Of a stretch of 64,000 nucleotides of DNA, positions 32,291 through 40,900 are shown in pieces. The notes below the pieces were generated by a model that was not told where the DNA came from, ran no database searches, and was given only the letters and a program-made list of their open reading frames with translations. This DNA is from Gammaproteobacteria bacterium (GTDB taxonomy: Bacteria; Pseudomonadota; Gammaproteobacteria; Ga0077536). Position 1 is the first letter of the stretch. Each line of letters starts with the position of its first letter. Made by a program: the position numbers and the translations under genes. Location of the stretch: positions 62,001 to 126,000 of the forward strand of contig JACPPA010000002.1 in NCBI GenBank assembly GCA_016191285.1, written 5' to 3'.

Positions 32291-33888
32291 TGCGCGCGGC
32301 GATGTTATGGACCTTGGTGTGCGGAATGCTCGGGGCGCTAAGCATGGCCATGGCGAATGCGTCGGACGTCGACACGGTATTTGCGCCAACGACGCCGCTA
32401 CTCATCGCGCAAGAAAGCATGGATGATTTGTTCGAAGGCTCGGCAGCGGCGAAACCTGCCCCTACCACGCCCTCGAAACCAGCCGCAGCACCGGTCAACC
32501 CAGCGACAAAGCCCGCGGAATCCGCGCCTACCGCGCAGAAATCCGCGACCGACGCGGGTTCGATGGACGACCTATTCGATAAAGCAACTCCAGAGCCGGC
32601 GACGCCTGCGAAGCCAGCAACGACGCCGGAGGCTATAGTCGCACCGAGCGTCGCGAAAGCGGAACCAAAATCGTCGATCAAAGTGAGCGGATTTGTGCAG
32701 AACGAATTGGCTTATACGTATGCTGGCCGTGAACACTTCTCTAAGTTCAAGACGCTGTCGAAAGTCCGGATTAACGGCCGCTTCAACGATGATGTGTCGT
32801 GGCAGGTTGGTGGCCATCTCCAATACGACCCGATCTACGAACTCAACGATTTCTATCCGCGCCGCGTCGAGCACGATCAGAAACTTGACGGTTATCTCGA
32901 CGAGACCTTTGTCGATATCGACGCTGGGGCGTGGGATATTCGCTTAGGTCGCCAGCACATTGTGTGGGGCGAAATGGTCGGCCTGTTTTTCGCCGATGTC
33001 GTCTCGGCGCTCGACCTACGTGAATTTGTGTTGCCCGATTTTGATTTGATTCGAATTCCGCAATGGGCAGCTCGCGCCGAGTATTACCACGACGATTTTC
33101 ATCTGGAATTCATCTACATCCCGTACATGACGATTGACGATCTCGGCAAATTTGGGAGCGAGTTCTTCCCCTTTCAAATTCAATTGCCGCCGGGTGTTCA
33201 AGCGGTCTTTCGCAATGATCGCACGCCTGATGATCTGGGTTCCGACATGGGCGCGGGAACGCGTGCGTCGTACCTTAAAGACGGTTGGGATGTTTCACTC
33301 TTTTACTACACGAGCCCGGATAAAACCGCGGCGTTTCAACGCCAGATCGACCTTGGACCGATACCCACGCTCACCTTCAAACCGATCCACGACCGGATCC
33401 ATCAAATTGGCAGCACGGTGGCGAAAGATTTCGGGTCGTTTGTGTTTAAAGCGGAGGCCATCGAAACCGCGAACCGTTTGATCAGCGTGACCGATCTTGC
33501 CGATCCGGACGGTCTCGCGCGAAGCAACGAGTTGCGCTACGTGCTCGGCGTGGACTGGGCCGGCGAGACCGGACACAACGCGAATTTTCAATTCTTCCAA
33601 ACCTGGTTGCAGGAGCATAAGCCGACGATGATCTCGAAAGAGGTCGAGACCGGGGCCAGCATCTTTCTCACGACCACGAGTTGGCATCACGATATTAAGC
33701 CCGAGGTATTGTGGATCCGGAGTTTGGATCGCAACGAATGGCTGTTGGAAACGAAGGTGACTTGGAACTTCGCGACGAATTGGCGCGGGGTTCTTGGCGC
33801 GGATATCTTCGACGGGCCGCCAACCGGTGTGCTTGGGCAGTTTGATTCAACCGACCGCGTGTACTGGGAATTTCGGTATAGCTTCTAG
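32290..33888 (+). CDS. Outer-membrane beta-barrel protein, DUF1302-like, with SMDDLF repeats
   Basis: 532 residues. Signal peptide (LGALSMAMANA region), then a low-complexity Ala/Pro/Thr linker (about 35-120) carrying the hexapeptide SMDDLF twice, then a barrel beginning IKVSGFVQNELAYTYAGREHFSKFKTLSKVRINGRFNDDVSWQVGG and WDIRLGRQHIVWGE, ending in the outer-membrane signature YWEFRYSF (terminal Phe). Typical of DUF1302-type outer-membrane proteins that sit in operons with exporters. Translation is coupled to the ATPase gene. Function unknown; likely the outer-membrane end of the Lol-like export chain (inference). The repeated acidic motif may be a docking peptide. Confidence 0.82.
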   Translation: MRAAMLWTLVCGMLGALSMAMANASDVDTVFAPTTPLLIAQESMDDLFEGSAAAKPAPTTPSKPAAAPVNPATKPAESAPTAQKSATDAGSMDDLFDKATPEPATPAKPATTPEAIVAPSVAKAEPKSSIKVSGFVQNELAYTYAGREHFSKFKTLSKVRINGRFNDDVSWQVGGHLQYDPIYELNDFYPRRVEHDQKLDGYLDETFVDIDAGAWDIRLGRQHIVWGEMVGLFFADVVSALDLREFVLPDFDLIRIPQWAARAEYYHDDFHLEFIYIPYMTIDDLGKFGSEFFPFQIQLPPGVQAVFRNDRTPDDLGSDMGAGTRASYLKDGWDVSLFYYTSPDKTAAFQRQIDLGPIPTLTFKPIHDRIHQIGSTVAKDFGSFVFKAEAIETANRLISVTDLADPDGLARSNELRYVLGVDWAGETGHNANFQFFQTWLQEHKPTMISKEVETGASIFLTTTSWHHDIKPEVLWIRSLDRNEWLLETKVTWNFATNWRGVLGADIFDGPPTGVLGQFDSTDRVYWEFRYSF

Positions 33889-33927
33889 TGCGCTGGCCCG
33901 CAGCATAATTCGGCTTGCAATGAGTGC

Positions 33928-34105
33928 GGCTTGTGGGAGCGGCTTTAGCCGCGAATGGGGTATCGATCAAGATTCGCCGCTAAAGCGGCTCCCACAAGCG
34001 AGGCGTCCTGCACTGGATCGATGTGGCGGGAGCGGCTTTAGCCGCGAATCTTTAGGGGCTTTCGTCGTTGTCGAAGATTCGCCGCTAAAGCGGCTCCCAC
34101 CAGCC
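33928..34105. repeat. GTGGGAGCGGCTTTAGCCGC repeat array (four units)
   Basis: Four copies of a palindromic REP-like element: forward at about 33932-33954 and 34025-34048 (GGGAGCGGCTTTAGCCGCGA), inverted at about 33972-33995 and 34076-34100 (TTCGCCGCTAAAGCGGCTCC). Forward and inverted units alternate, so two neighbouring hairpins can form. Rest of the gap up to 34225 has no recognised element. Confidence 0.85.
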
Positions 34106-34225
34106 GCTCTCCCATACATTCGCACTGGGATTCGCGTCTCCAGTTTGAATTAGCCCCTTCCGCCAGGTCTTTGTTAGACTCCATGGTAGGGCAAATTCAT
34201 TTCGCTGCCGGAGCCCAATGCACCC

Positions 34226-35434
34226 ATGCCAATACGCATCAAACTAGCCCAAAACGCCAAAGAGATCGACGACGCTTTATGGCTGCGCCACGAAGTGTTC
34301 GTCATCGAAGACGGCAAATTTGGCGGTAAGCCGATTCATGGGCAGCGCTTGGTGGATCGCTTCGATGCCTTTCCCAGTGCCTATCATGTCGTGGCCTACG
34401 AAGGCGTGGAACCGGTCGCCACGATGCGGCTGTTGAATGACAGCGAAGCGGGCATGCCGGTGGATGAACTCTACGATTTCAGCGAATACCGGCGCGAGGC
34501 GCGTGCCGCGACGAGCGTTGCCACGGTGGCTGGTGTTGCCACCGAGCCGACGGTCGTCTTCGGGAGTGCCGGCATGCTCGCGATTCGCGGGCAGTGGCGG
34601 CGGCGGCGGGATGTGATCCGGGCCATGTTTCGCATGGCGGCGACGGTTTGTCACCGCTACGGCGCGACGCATATTTTGGTGGTGGTGAATCATGAAACGG
34701 CCGGCATGTACCGGCGGTTGGGGTTTGCGCAGTTAAGCGACAAGATTTGGAACGAAGAAATTGGGAATCATGTCATTCCTCTGGTCGGGACCACCGAACA
34801 ATTCCTAAGCTGGGCGTTCAAGGATTTACCGGATACGGCGTTAAGCGCCTTCCAAGACAGCTTCGAGCGCATGGTCTATCGCGCGGGCGAGGAGGTCTTT
34901 CAGGAAGGTGATATTGGCGAGCATGCCTATGTGGTCGATTCGGGCGAAATTCGCATCGCGCGTAAACGCACCACTGGCGAAGAATTAACGCTGGCCCATC
35001 TTTCGCGCGGAGATTTGTTTGGCGAATTAGCGCTAATCGATGACCAACCGCGCTCGGCTGCGGCCACGGCAATCACCGATAGCGAACTGATGACCCTCGA
35101 CCGCGCCACGTTTCAAATGCAGCTTCAGGTCCATCCAGAGCGCTGCCGTCGACTGTTTAGGATATTTTCCGCGCGCATGCGCTCCATGGATGAACTCGCG
35201 ATGGTGTTGGCCTTTGCGCCACAGGGCCAACGCTTGGAATTCGCCCTCGAGGTTGCGCGCCAACAAGCGACGCCGGATCGCAGCGACCCAGTGCAGTTCG
35301 TGTTCCGCGGCGGACCGCGCGAATTGGCCCTGCTGGCGGCCGTAGACGAACAGGCGGCGGTCGATTTTCTGACGCGGGGTGCGGAAACCGGGACTTTGGC
35401 GTTTTCTCAACGCCATATCTCGTTTGCGAAATAG
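34226..35434 (+). CDS. GNAT acyltransferase fused to a cyclic-nucleotide-binding domain
   Basis: 402 residues. Residues 1-190: acyltransferase fold related to AHL-synthase-like/FeeM-type enzymes (ALWLRHEVFVIEDGKFGG, VDRFDAFPSAYHVVAYEGVEPVATMRLL, then HILVVVNHETAGMYRRLGF). Residues about 205-320: cNMP-binding domain with VYRAGEEVFQEGDIGEHAYVVDSGEIRI and a phosphate-binding cassette GDLFGELALIDDQPRSAAATA that keeps the Glu and Arg used to hold cAMP. Residues 320-402: helical tail of unknown type. In the known mycobacterial cAMP-regulated acetyltransferase the domains are in the opposite order. Predicted to be a ligand-gated acyltransferase. Flanked by repeats on both sides, so probably single. 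Confidence 0.82.
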   Translation: MPIRIKLAQNAKEIDDALWLRHEVFVIEDGKFGGKPIHGQRLVDRFDAFPSAYHVVAYEGVEPVATMRLLNDSEAGMPVDELYDFSEYRREARAATSVATVAGVATEPTVVFGSAGMLAIRGQWRRRRDVIRAMFRMAATVCHRYGATHILVVVNHETAGMYRRLGFAQLSDKIWNEEIGNHVIPLVGTTEQFLSWAFKDLPDTALSAFQDSFERMVYRAGEEVFQEGDIGEHAYVVDSGEIRIARKRTTGEELTLAHLSRGDLFGELALIDDQPRSAAATAITDSELMTLDRATFQMQLQVHPERCRRLFRIFSARMRSMDELAMVLAFAPQGQRLEFALEVARQQATPDRSDPVQFVFRGGPRELALLAAVDEQAAVDFLTRGAETGTLAFSQRHISFAK

Positions 35435-35480
35435 ACTAGTGCCAGGGCCAGAACGAAAATTCGGCAATCGAAGTGTTGTT

Positions 35481-35652
35481 ATTGTGGGAGCGGCTTTAGC
35501 CGCGAAGGGGTCTCAGCTTTTGTGAGAGCGGCTTTAGCCGCGAAGGGGCCGGGGCCTCAGCTTTTGTGGGAGCGGCTTTAGCCGCGAAGGGGTCTGCTTC
35601 AATTAAAGATTCGCCGCTAAAGCGGCTCCCACATAGCGGCGGCTCCCACATA
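35481..35652. repeat. GTGGGAGCGGCTTTAGCCGC repeat array (about four units)
   Basis: Three forward copies (35483-35506, 35521-35544, 35566-35589) and an inverted copy with a duplicated end (35610-35650). The rest of this 517-base gap (35653-35951) has no supported gene. It must carry the promoter of the XrtA EPS operon; a TGGCGC...GT near 35712 resembles a -24/-12 element but lacks the -12 GC. Confidence 0.85.
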
Positions 35653-35951
35653 ACCCACACTATGTCGCCAGGGGGCGGCCTTCCACTAGAATTACGATTC
35701 AAGAAACCACTTGGCGCGGTCGCTGTCATTAGCTCGACCGTGACGGTTCGTGCAGGGCGAGGCCGAACCGTTAGGGTCAGGCGGTCAAGAATTACGGCGA
35801 AGGTAGGAAATTACGCTAGACTTCGCAAGTAAATAGTTGAAAAATTAGACTTATAGAATATTGGGACAAGGTCGTACCGAGTAGGGTCCAGGTTACGACA
35901 ACCGCGTGCCGGCCAACTCTCAAAATCCAACTTGAAGGTGAGGAGACTCCA

Positions 35952-36608
35952 ATGCCCGGACCGTTTTCAAAGCTAAGTAAGGCGCTGGCGACCGCAATGC
36001 TCACATGCGTTGCGCTTAGTCTAGGTGGATGTCTACAAGAACTCCGCGATTCGATGTGGTCCTCGCGCGAACCCGCGCCGAAAGAAAGTACCGTCGCGAA
36101 GGATTGGACGTACCGGATCGGGCCAGGGGATTCATTAAATATTTTTGTCTGGCGCAATCCTGAGCTTTCGCAGACGGTTGCTGTCCGTCCGGATGGCAAG
36201 TTCTCGACCCCCCTCGTGAAGGAATTCTTAGCCACCGGCAAAACGCCACCACAGTTGGCGGTTGAGCTCGAAAAACTGCTTGGGGAATATGTGCGAGATC
36301 CACTGGTGACGGTTACGCCGTCCGGTTTCGTCGGTGAATATGAGGACCAAGTCCGCGTCGTCGGCGAGGCAACGCGGCCGACGGCAACTCCCTATAAAAA
36401 GAACATGTCCATCCTCGACCTCATGATTCAAGTCGGCGGCTTAACCGAATTTGCCGCCGGTAACCGCGCCGTGCTCGTGCGCTACACCGGCGGGAAGGAA
36501 GAAGAGTACAAGGTGCGCTTGCACGATTTGGTCAAGGACGGCGATATCTCCGCTAACGTGGCAATGCAGCCGGGCGATATTTTGATTATCCCGGAAGCGT
36601 GGTTCTAG
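35952..36608 (+). CDS. XrtA-type polysaccharide export lipoprotein (Wza-like)
   Basis: 218 residues. Signal peptide with lipobox LGGC (Cys near 25), then the polysaccharide export domain: WTYRIGPGDSLNIFVWRNPELSQTVAVRPDGKFSTPLV, a SLBB-like segment VRVVGEATRPTATPYKKNMSILDLMIQVGGLTEFA and MQPGDILIIPE. It matches the small Wza-type family of exosortase loci (TIGR03027 type), shorter than Wza of E. coli. Forms the outer-membrane/periplasmic part of the EPS channel. Good ribosome site (GGTGAGGAGACTCCA before ATG). First gene of the main XrtA operon. Confidence 0.94.
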   Translation: MPGPFSKLSKALATAMLTCVALSLGGCLQELRDSMWSSREPAPKESTVAKDWTYRIGPGDSLNIFVWRNPELSQTVAVRPDGKFSTPLVKEFLATGKTPPQLAVELEKLLGEYVRDPLVTVTPSGFVGEYEDQVRVVGEATRPTATPYKKNMSILDLMIQVGGLTEFAAGNRAVLVRYTGGKEEEYKVRLHDLVKDGDISANVAMQPGDILIIPEAWF

Positions 36609-36662
36609 GGTTGGGAAATTTTGTGGTTAACCAACGCCATCTTTCTCACGGCAGCATAGCCT

Positions 36663-38285
36663 ATGTTTGAACAAGTCCAGCTCGTTCGAACGTTCCTTCG
36701 CATGGCGTGGCTTTATCGTTGGGTCGGGATCGCTGCGACCATCGTGATGTGTATCGCGGGGTGGACCGTCGTCCAATTACTGCCCGATACCTACGAGGTT
36801 AAAGCCAAGGTTTTCCTCGATTCCCGCTCGATGCTCCGGCCGCTTTTGCAGGGCATCGCTTTCCAAAGCGGCGCACTCTCGGATTCCGCGCTGTTGTTGA
36901 GCCGAACGCTATTGACCAGGCCCAATCTAGAACAAGTAGCGCGCCGTGCCGATCTCGATTTAACGGCCAAGACACCAGAAGAGTTCGACAAATTAATCAA
37001 GGATCTTGCATCCAAGATTTCGATCTCGGGAACGACGGGCGACAACATCTACGAAGTTAAATTTTCAGATAAAAAAGCGAAAACCGCCAAATTGGTCGTC
37101 GACGAATTGCTGAACACCTTCATGGAACAATCGCTGGGCGATGCACGGCGCGACACCGCCGTTACGCAGAAATTTCTAGACGAACAAATTTCGGCATATG
37201 AAAAGCGTTTATTGGAAGCCGAAGATCGCGTCAAACAATTTAAACAACGTAATGTCGCGGTGATGCCGGGTTCCCAAGGTGGTTTTTTTTCGCGCTTGGA
37301 GGAAGCCCATAACCAACTGAAGGGCGCGGAACTTGAATTACAGGAGGCGCAGAACAAGCGCGATCAGCTTAAGAAACAAGCGGCGACGGGTATGGGCGGC
37401 GGCGGTCTGTTCGGTTCGGAAGAATTCTCCGGTGGGGGTGATGAAACGGCACCCGAAGTCGCCGTTTTCGATGGCAAGATCCAGGAACTAAATGGGCGCA
37501 TCGACGAACTATTGCTGAATTATACGGAGAAGCATCCGGATGTTGTCGCGATGCGCAAGCTCATTGCTGATCTCGAGAAAAAGAAGAAAGACAAAATCGC
37601 CGAGTTAGCGAAAAAGGCGGCTGACAACCCCAAAGAGTCGGCGACCGGCGCCGAATCGAACAACCCCTTTTCACAGCAGCTCAATCTGCAAGCGGCGGAA
37701 ATGGATGCCGCGGTCGCCGGACTTAAAACTCGCGTCGATGAGTACAAGAACCGCATCAAACAACTTGAACAAAAAGTCGATACGGTACCGGAAGTGGAGG
37801 CCGAGCTTTCGCGCCTCAATCGCGACTACACCATCAATAAAACGCAGTACGACCAGCTGCTGCAGCGTCGCGAATTGGCGCATATGGCGCAGGAAGCGGA
37901 TCAGTCCGAAGACGATGTGAAGATCAAACTGATTGAGCCGCCCGTGCTTCCACTATTGCCGACGGGTCCGAATCGGCTGTTGTTCGCGACCGTTGTACTG
38001 CTCGTCAGTCTTGCCGCCGGCGGCGGATTGGCGGTGTTACTGTCGCAATTGAATCCGCGGATTATCGATGTGCCGGACTTGAAAGGCTTGACTGGATTGC
38101 CCGTGCTGGGCGTTATATCGATGACATCAAATATTGTGCATCGGCAACAACGGCGGTTTGAGTTGATGGCGTTCTTAGGCGCCTTATCCGCCGTTTTTGT
38201 TGTTTATATTGGCCAAGTCGTTTTGCACTTCATGGGATTCGATCTCCACTCCAAACTGTCGTTAGTGATGGGAGCAATAGCGTGA
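36663..38285 (+). CDS. XrtA-type polysaccharide chain-length determinant (Wzz/GNVR)
   Basis: 540 residues. Helix near residues 15-40 (WVGIAATIVMCIAGWTVVQLL), Wzz domain (YEVKAKVFLDSRSMLRPLLQG), a long periplasmic coiled coil (about 150-430; LDEQISAYEKRLLEAEDRVKQFKQRN and others), the GNVR-like VPEVEAELSRLNRDYTINKTQYDQLLQRRE, then C-terminal helices (LLFATVVLLVSLAAGGGLAVLL). Matches the exosortase-linked chain-length family (TIGR03007 type). Controls chain length together with the kinase that follows; 4-base overlap (GTGA) with it. Part of the same operon as the export lipoprotein (54-base gap). Confidence 0.94.
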   Translation: MFEQVQLVRTFLRMAWLYRWVGIAATIVMCIAGWTVVQLLPDTYEVKAKVFLDSRSMLRPLLQGIAFQSGALSDSALLLSRTLLTRPNLEQVARRADLDLTAKTPEEFDKLIKDLASKISISGTTGDNIYEVKFSDKKAKTAKLVVDELLNTFMEQSLGDARRDTAVTQKFLDEQISAYEKRLLEAEDRVKQFKQRNVAVMPGSQGGFFSRLEEAHNQLKGAELELQEAQNKRDQLKKQAATGMGGGGLFGSEEFSGGGDETAPEVAVFDGKIQELNGRIDELLLNYTEKHPDVVAMRKLIADLEKKKKDKIAELAKKAADNPKESATGAESNNPFSQQLNLQAAEMDAAVAGLKTRVDEYKNRIKQLEQKVDTVPEVEAELSRLNRDYTINKTQYDQLLQRRELAHMAQEADQSEDDVKIKLIEPPVLPLLPTGPNRLLFATVVLLVSLAAGGGLAVLLSQLNPRIIDVPDLKGLTGLPVLGVISMTSNIVHRQQRRFELMAFLGALSAVFVVYIGQVVLHFMGFDLHSKLSLVMGAIA

Positions 38286-39304
38286 GCACCATTGAACGCG
38301 CGATGCGTAAGCTGAGCGGCGAGAAGGTTGCGTCTCCGTCACCGGAAGCAGAAGCTGCCGCGGCGGTTCAAACCGAAACGTCCACCGAGCCCGGTGCTAT
38401 TGTCGATAATCAGGTTGAGGAGCAGGCAGTACTAAGTCCACCGAGCACGCCCCCGGCTCCAACTTCACGCAGCGTGGCGCAAACTTCAGCAGCGCGAGGA
38501 CCCTCGCATCGGCCGATGCTCGAACTCGACTTTGAGCGTCTTAAACGCCTCGGATTCTTGGTGCCTGGAGAGACCTCGAACCGGATGTCGGAAGAATTTC
38601 AGCAGATCAAGCGCAAGCTCATCGCGAATACCGTACCCGGTATGACGAACTCCCTCGGCCCGCCGAATCTCATCATGGTGACAAGTTCGGTCCCTGGCGA
38701 GGGGAAGACTTACACGTCGATGAATCTGGCGCTAAGCATCGCCAAGGAAATCGATCGCACGGTGCTCGCGATCGATATCGATATCTTGAAGTCGGACTTA
38801 AGTAAACTCTTCGGCGCGTATAACCGCACCGGCATTTACGATTACCTAGCCCACCCCGAACTTGATGTCGCGGATGTCATTTTTCGTACGAATATCCCGA
38901 CGCTCTCGTTCATTCCCGCCGGCACGATTCGCGAGGGCATTACCGAACGTCTGGCGAGCCAGGCGGCCGTGGAGCTAACGCGCGAGCTCGCCGCGCGCTA
39001 TCCGGACCGCCTTATCATTTTCGATGCGCCACCGGTGCTCGCGACCACCGGCGCATCGGCCCTGGCGTCGTTGATCGGCCAAGTGGTGTTAGTCGTTGAA
39101 GCCTACAAAACGACGCAAGAAAGCTTAAAGGCTGCCTTGATCGCCTTAGAGCACGTGCCGATCGCTGGCGTTATTCTTAATAAAATGCGTCACCGCGCCT
39201 CTGGCGGTGGATATGGTTACGGATACGGTTATGGATATGGCTACGGATACGGCTATGGCGGCAAGCCGCAACCGCCGCAACCGCCGCAATCGGATCAACC
39301 GTAG
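38282..39304 (+). CDS. XrtA-associated tyrosine autokinase (Wzc-like)
   Basis: 340 residues, cytosolic BY-kinase. Walker A TSSVPGEGKTYTSMNLALS near 140, Walker A' LAIDIDILKSD, Walker B LIIFDAPPVL. N-terminal ~90 residues are Ala/Pro/Thr-rich. The C-terminus is a tail of alternating Gly-Tyr (GGGYGYGYGYG..) of about eight Tyr, which is the autophosphorylation cluster. It is encoded by a 6-base repeat (39210-39262). The GTG start overlaps the chain-length gene. The kinase and chain-length protein act as the split equivalent of Wzc. TIGR03018 type. Confidence 0.94.
   Translation: MSTIERAMRKLSGEKVASPSPEAEAAAAVQTETSTEPGAIVDNQVEEQAVLSPPSTPPAPTSRSVAQTSAARGPSHRPMLELDFERLKRLGFLVPGETSNRMSEEFQQIKRKLIANTVPGMTNSLGPPNLIMVTSSVPGEGKTYTSMNLALSIAKEIDRTVLAIDIDILKSDLSKLFGAYNRTGIYDYLAHPELDVADVIFRTNIPTLSFIPAGTIREGITERLASQAAVELTRELAARYPDRLIIFDAPPVLATTGASALASLIGQVVLVVEAYKTTQESLKAALIALEHVPIAGVILNKMRHRASGGGYGYGYGYGYGYGYGYGGKPQPPQPPQSDQP
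39208..39262 (+). repeat. 6-base tandem repeat coding the Gly-Tyr tail of the kinase
   Basis: Repeats of GGNTAY (GGATATGGTTACGGATACGG and so on) encode the Tyr cluster. Because the unit is six bases, slippage would change tail length by Gly-Tyr pairs without breaking the frame. Confidence 0.85.
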
Positions 39305-39317
39305 TTCGCTCGTGTAA

Positions 39318-40880
39318 ATGCCGTACGCGTTGAAATACGCCCTTCGCGGCGCTGTCGTATTTGCGCTCTGCGGTGCTGCTCCTGTCGTTGCGAATGCCGC
39401 CAGCTGGCGATTTACCCCCAGCATGTCGCTTTCCGAAACCTATACCGACAATGTCTTTCAAGCACCGAGCGACATCAAAGACGATTTCATTACGAATATC
39501 GCGCCGGGCGTGTCGTTAACTAGCAGTGGCCGGCGAATTAAGACGACAACCTTTTATCGGATGCAGAATCAATTCTTCGCGAACAACGGAAGCTTGAACC
39601 AAACCACGAATTTTCTGGGTTCGAACTCCAGTATCGAGGTCATAAAAAACAATCTATTCGTCGATGGATACGCGTCGATGTTCCCGACTCAGGAAAATAG
39701 CTTCGGACGGATCTCAAATCAGAATCGCCGTAACTTGGGCAATGGCAATCAGGTCGACGTGATTTCCTACGGCATGACACCGCGATACATCTATCGTTTC
39801 GGCTCCTGGGCAACCTTTAGGGCCAGCACGAGTTTCTCGACTACCACCGCTACCCGCGACAATGGAACGAGCAATGTGGGCGGCAATGGCAGCGGCGGCG
39901 ATATCAATTTGGGCCTTACAAGCGGCAGCAAATTTTCGATTCTGACTTGGAATATCAACCATCGTCAGCGGTTTTTTAACTTCGACAGCGGCACCCAGCG
40001 TTCAAATTTACAAAGCACGGATCTGGGCTTGGGTTACCGCGTTAACCGGTATTTTCGAATCAATGCCTCGATTGGAACCGAAAACAATAGCTTCGCGGGG
40101 AATCAGAATCAGCGCTCTGGTCTTAGCTGGTCGCTCGGTGGCACTTGGACGCCGACGCCGCGTACGTCCATTTCTGGACGCTTCGGTAAGCGATCTTTTG
40201 GTGACACGAAATCGTTCGATTTCTCGTATCGGTTGCGACGGGTGCGGATTGGTGGCAGCTATACCGAGGATTTGCATACGACCTCGGAGTTGTTACAGCA
40301 ACAGCAAGTTTTTCAAACCCGCGATATTTTCGGTAACCCCATAGCGAATCCGAACCCAACCGGGGATATCGTGACGCCAATCCGTAATCTTGGTCTGCTG
40401 GATCAAGTGTTCGTGTCGCGGACGTTCAGCGCGAATTTCGGTTTTCAGCAGAAGCGCGGCTCGATTACCGCCAGTATTTACCGCAGCGAACAGCAATCGA
40501 CGCAGACGAATAGCGCGTCGGATCAGTCAACCGGCGTCAGCGTCGGCTGGCAGCATCGATTAAGTAACCGGTTATCGACCGGAATCACCGCGGATTATCA
40601 GCAGCGGAAGGGTAGTAACCAGGGCGGCAATCAGGGCCGAAATCAAAACTCATTTTTTGTATCGCCGTCGCTATCGTATTCGATTAGCGCTCATTTAAGT
40701 TCGCAGCTAAGTTTCCGGCATAGTGAAGAACGGGGTGGCTCGGGATTTTTCGGTAACAGCTTTGGGATCAATAGCCTCGGATTTAACGGGTTTGGATTTA
40801 ATGGGTTAGGAATAAATGGCTTCGGCTCTAATGACTTCGTCGAAAATTCCTTGACGGGCTCGTTGAATTACCGCTTCTAA
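39318..40880 (+). CDS. XrtA-associated outer-membrane beta-barrel protein (TIGR03016 type)
   Basis: 520 residues, signal peptide (AVVFALCGAAPVVANA), then many amphipathic strands rich in Asn, Ser, Gly (WRFTPSMSLSETYTDNVFQAPSDIKDDFITNIAPGVSLTSSG) ending LTGSLNYRF with terminal Phe, as in outer-membrane barrels. Family found in EPS/exosortase loci with unknown role, probably an EPS porin or surface scaffold. Close to the end it has an unusual run of about six short [FIL]-N-[GS]-[FL]-G repeats (coded at 40760-40830). ATG start 14 bases after the kinase gene. Confidence 0.88.
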   Translation: MPYALKYALRGAVVFALCGAAPVVANAASWRFTPSMSLSETYTDNVFQAPSDIKDDFITNIAPGVSLTSSGRRIKTTTFYRMQNQFFANNGSLNQTTNFLGSNSSIEVIKNNLFVDGYASMFPTQENSFGRISNQNRRNLGNGNQVDVISYGMTPRYIYRFGSWATFRASTSFSTTTATRDNGTSNVGGNGSGGDINLGLTSGSKFSILTWNINHRQRFFNFDSGTQRSNLQSTDLGLGYRVNRYFRINASIGTENNSFAGNQNQRSGLSWSLGGTWTPTPRTSISGRFGKRSFGDTKSFDFSYRLRRVRIGGSYTEDLHTTSELLQQQQVFQTRDIFGNPIANPNPTGDIVTPIRNLGLLDQVFVSRTFSANFGFQQKRGSITASIYRSEQQSTQTNSASDQSTGVSVGWQHRLSNRLSTGITADYQQRKGSNQGGNQGRNQNSFFVSPSLSYSISAHLSSQLSFRHSEERGGSGFFGNSFGINSLGFNGFGFNGLGINGFGSNDFVENSLTGSLNYRF

Positions 40881-40900
40881 CCAGCCGGCAACTTCCACGC

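Noticed and set aside
35711-35730. Sigma54-like TGGCGC..CTGTC upstream of the export lipoprotein
   Set aside because: The -12 GC is GT at the required spacing, and it lies over 220 bases from the gene; too weak to call.
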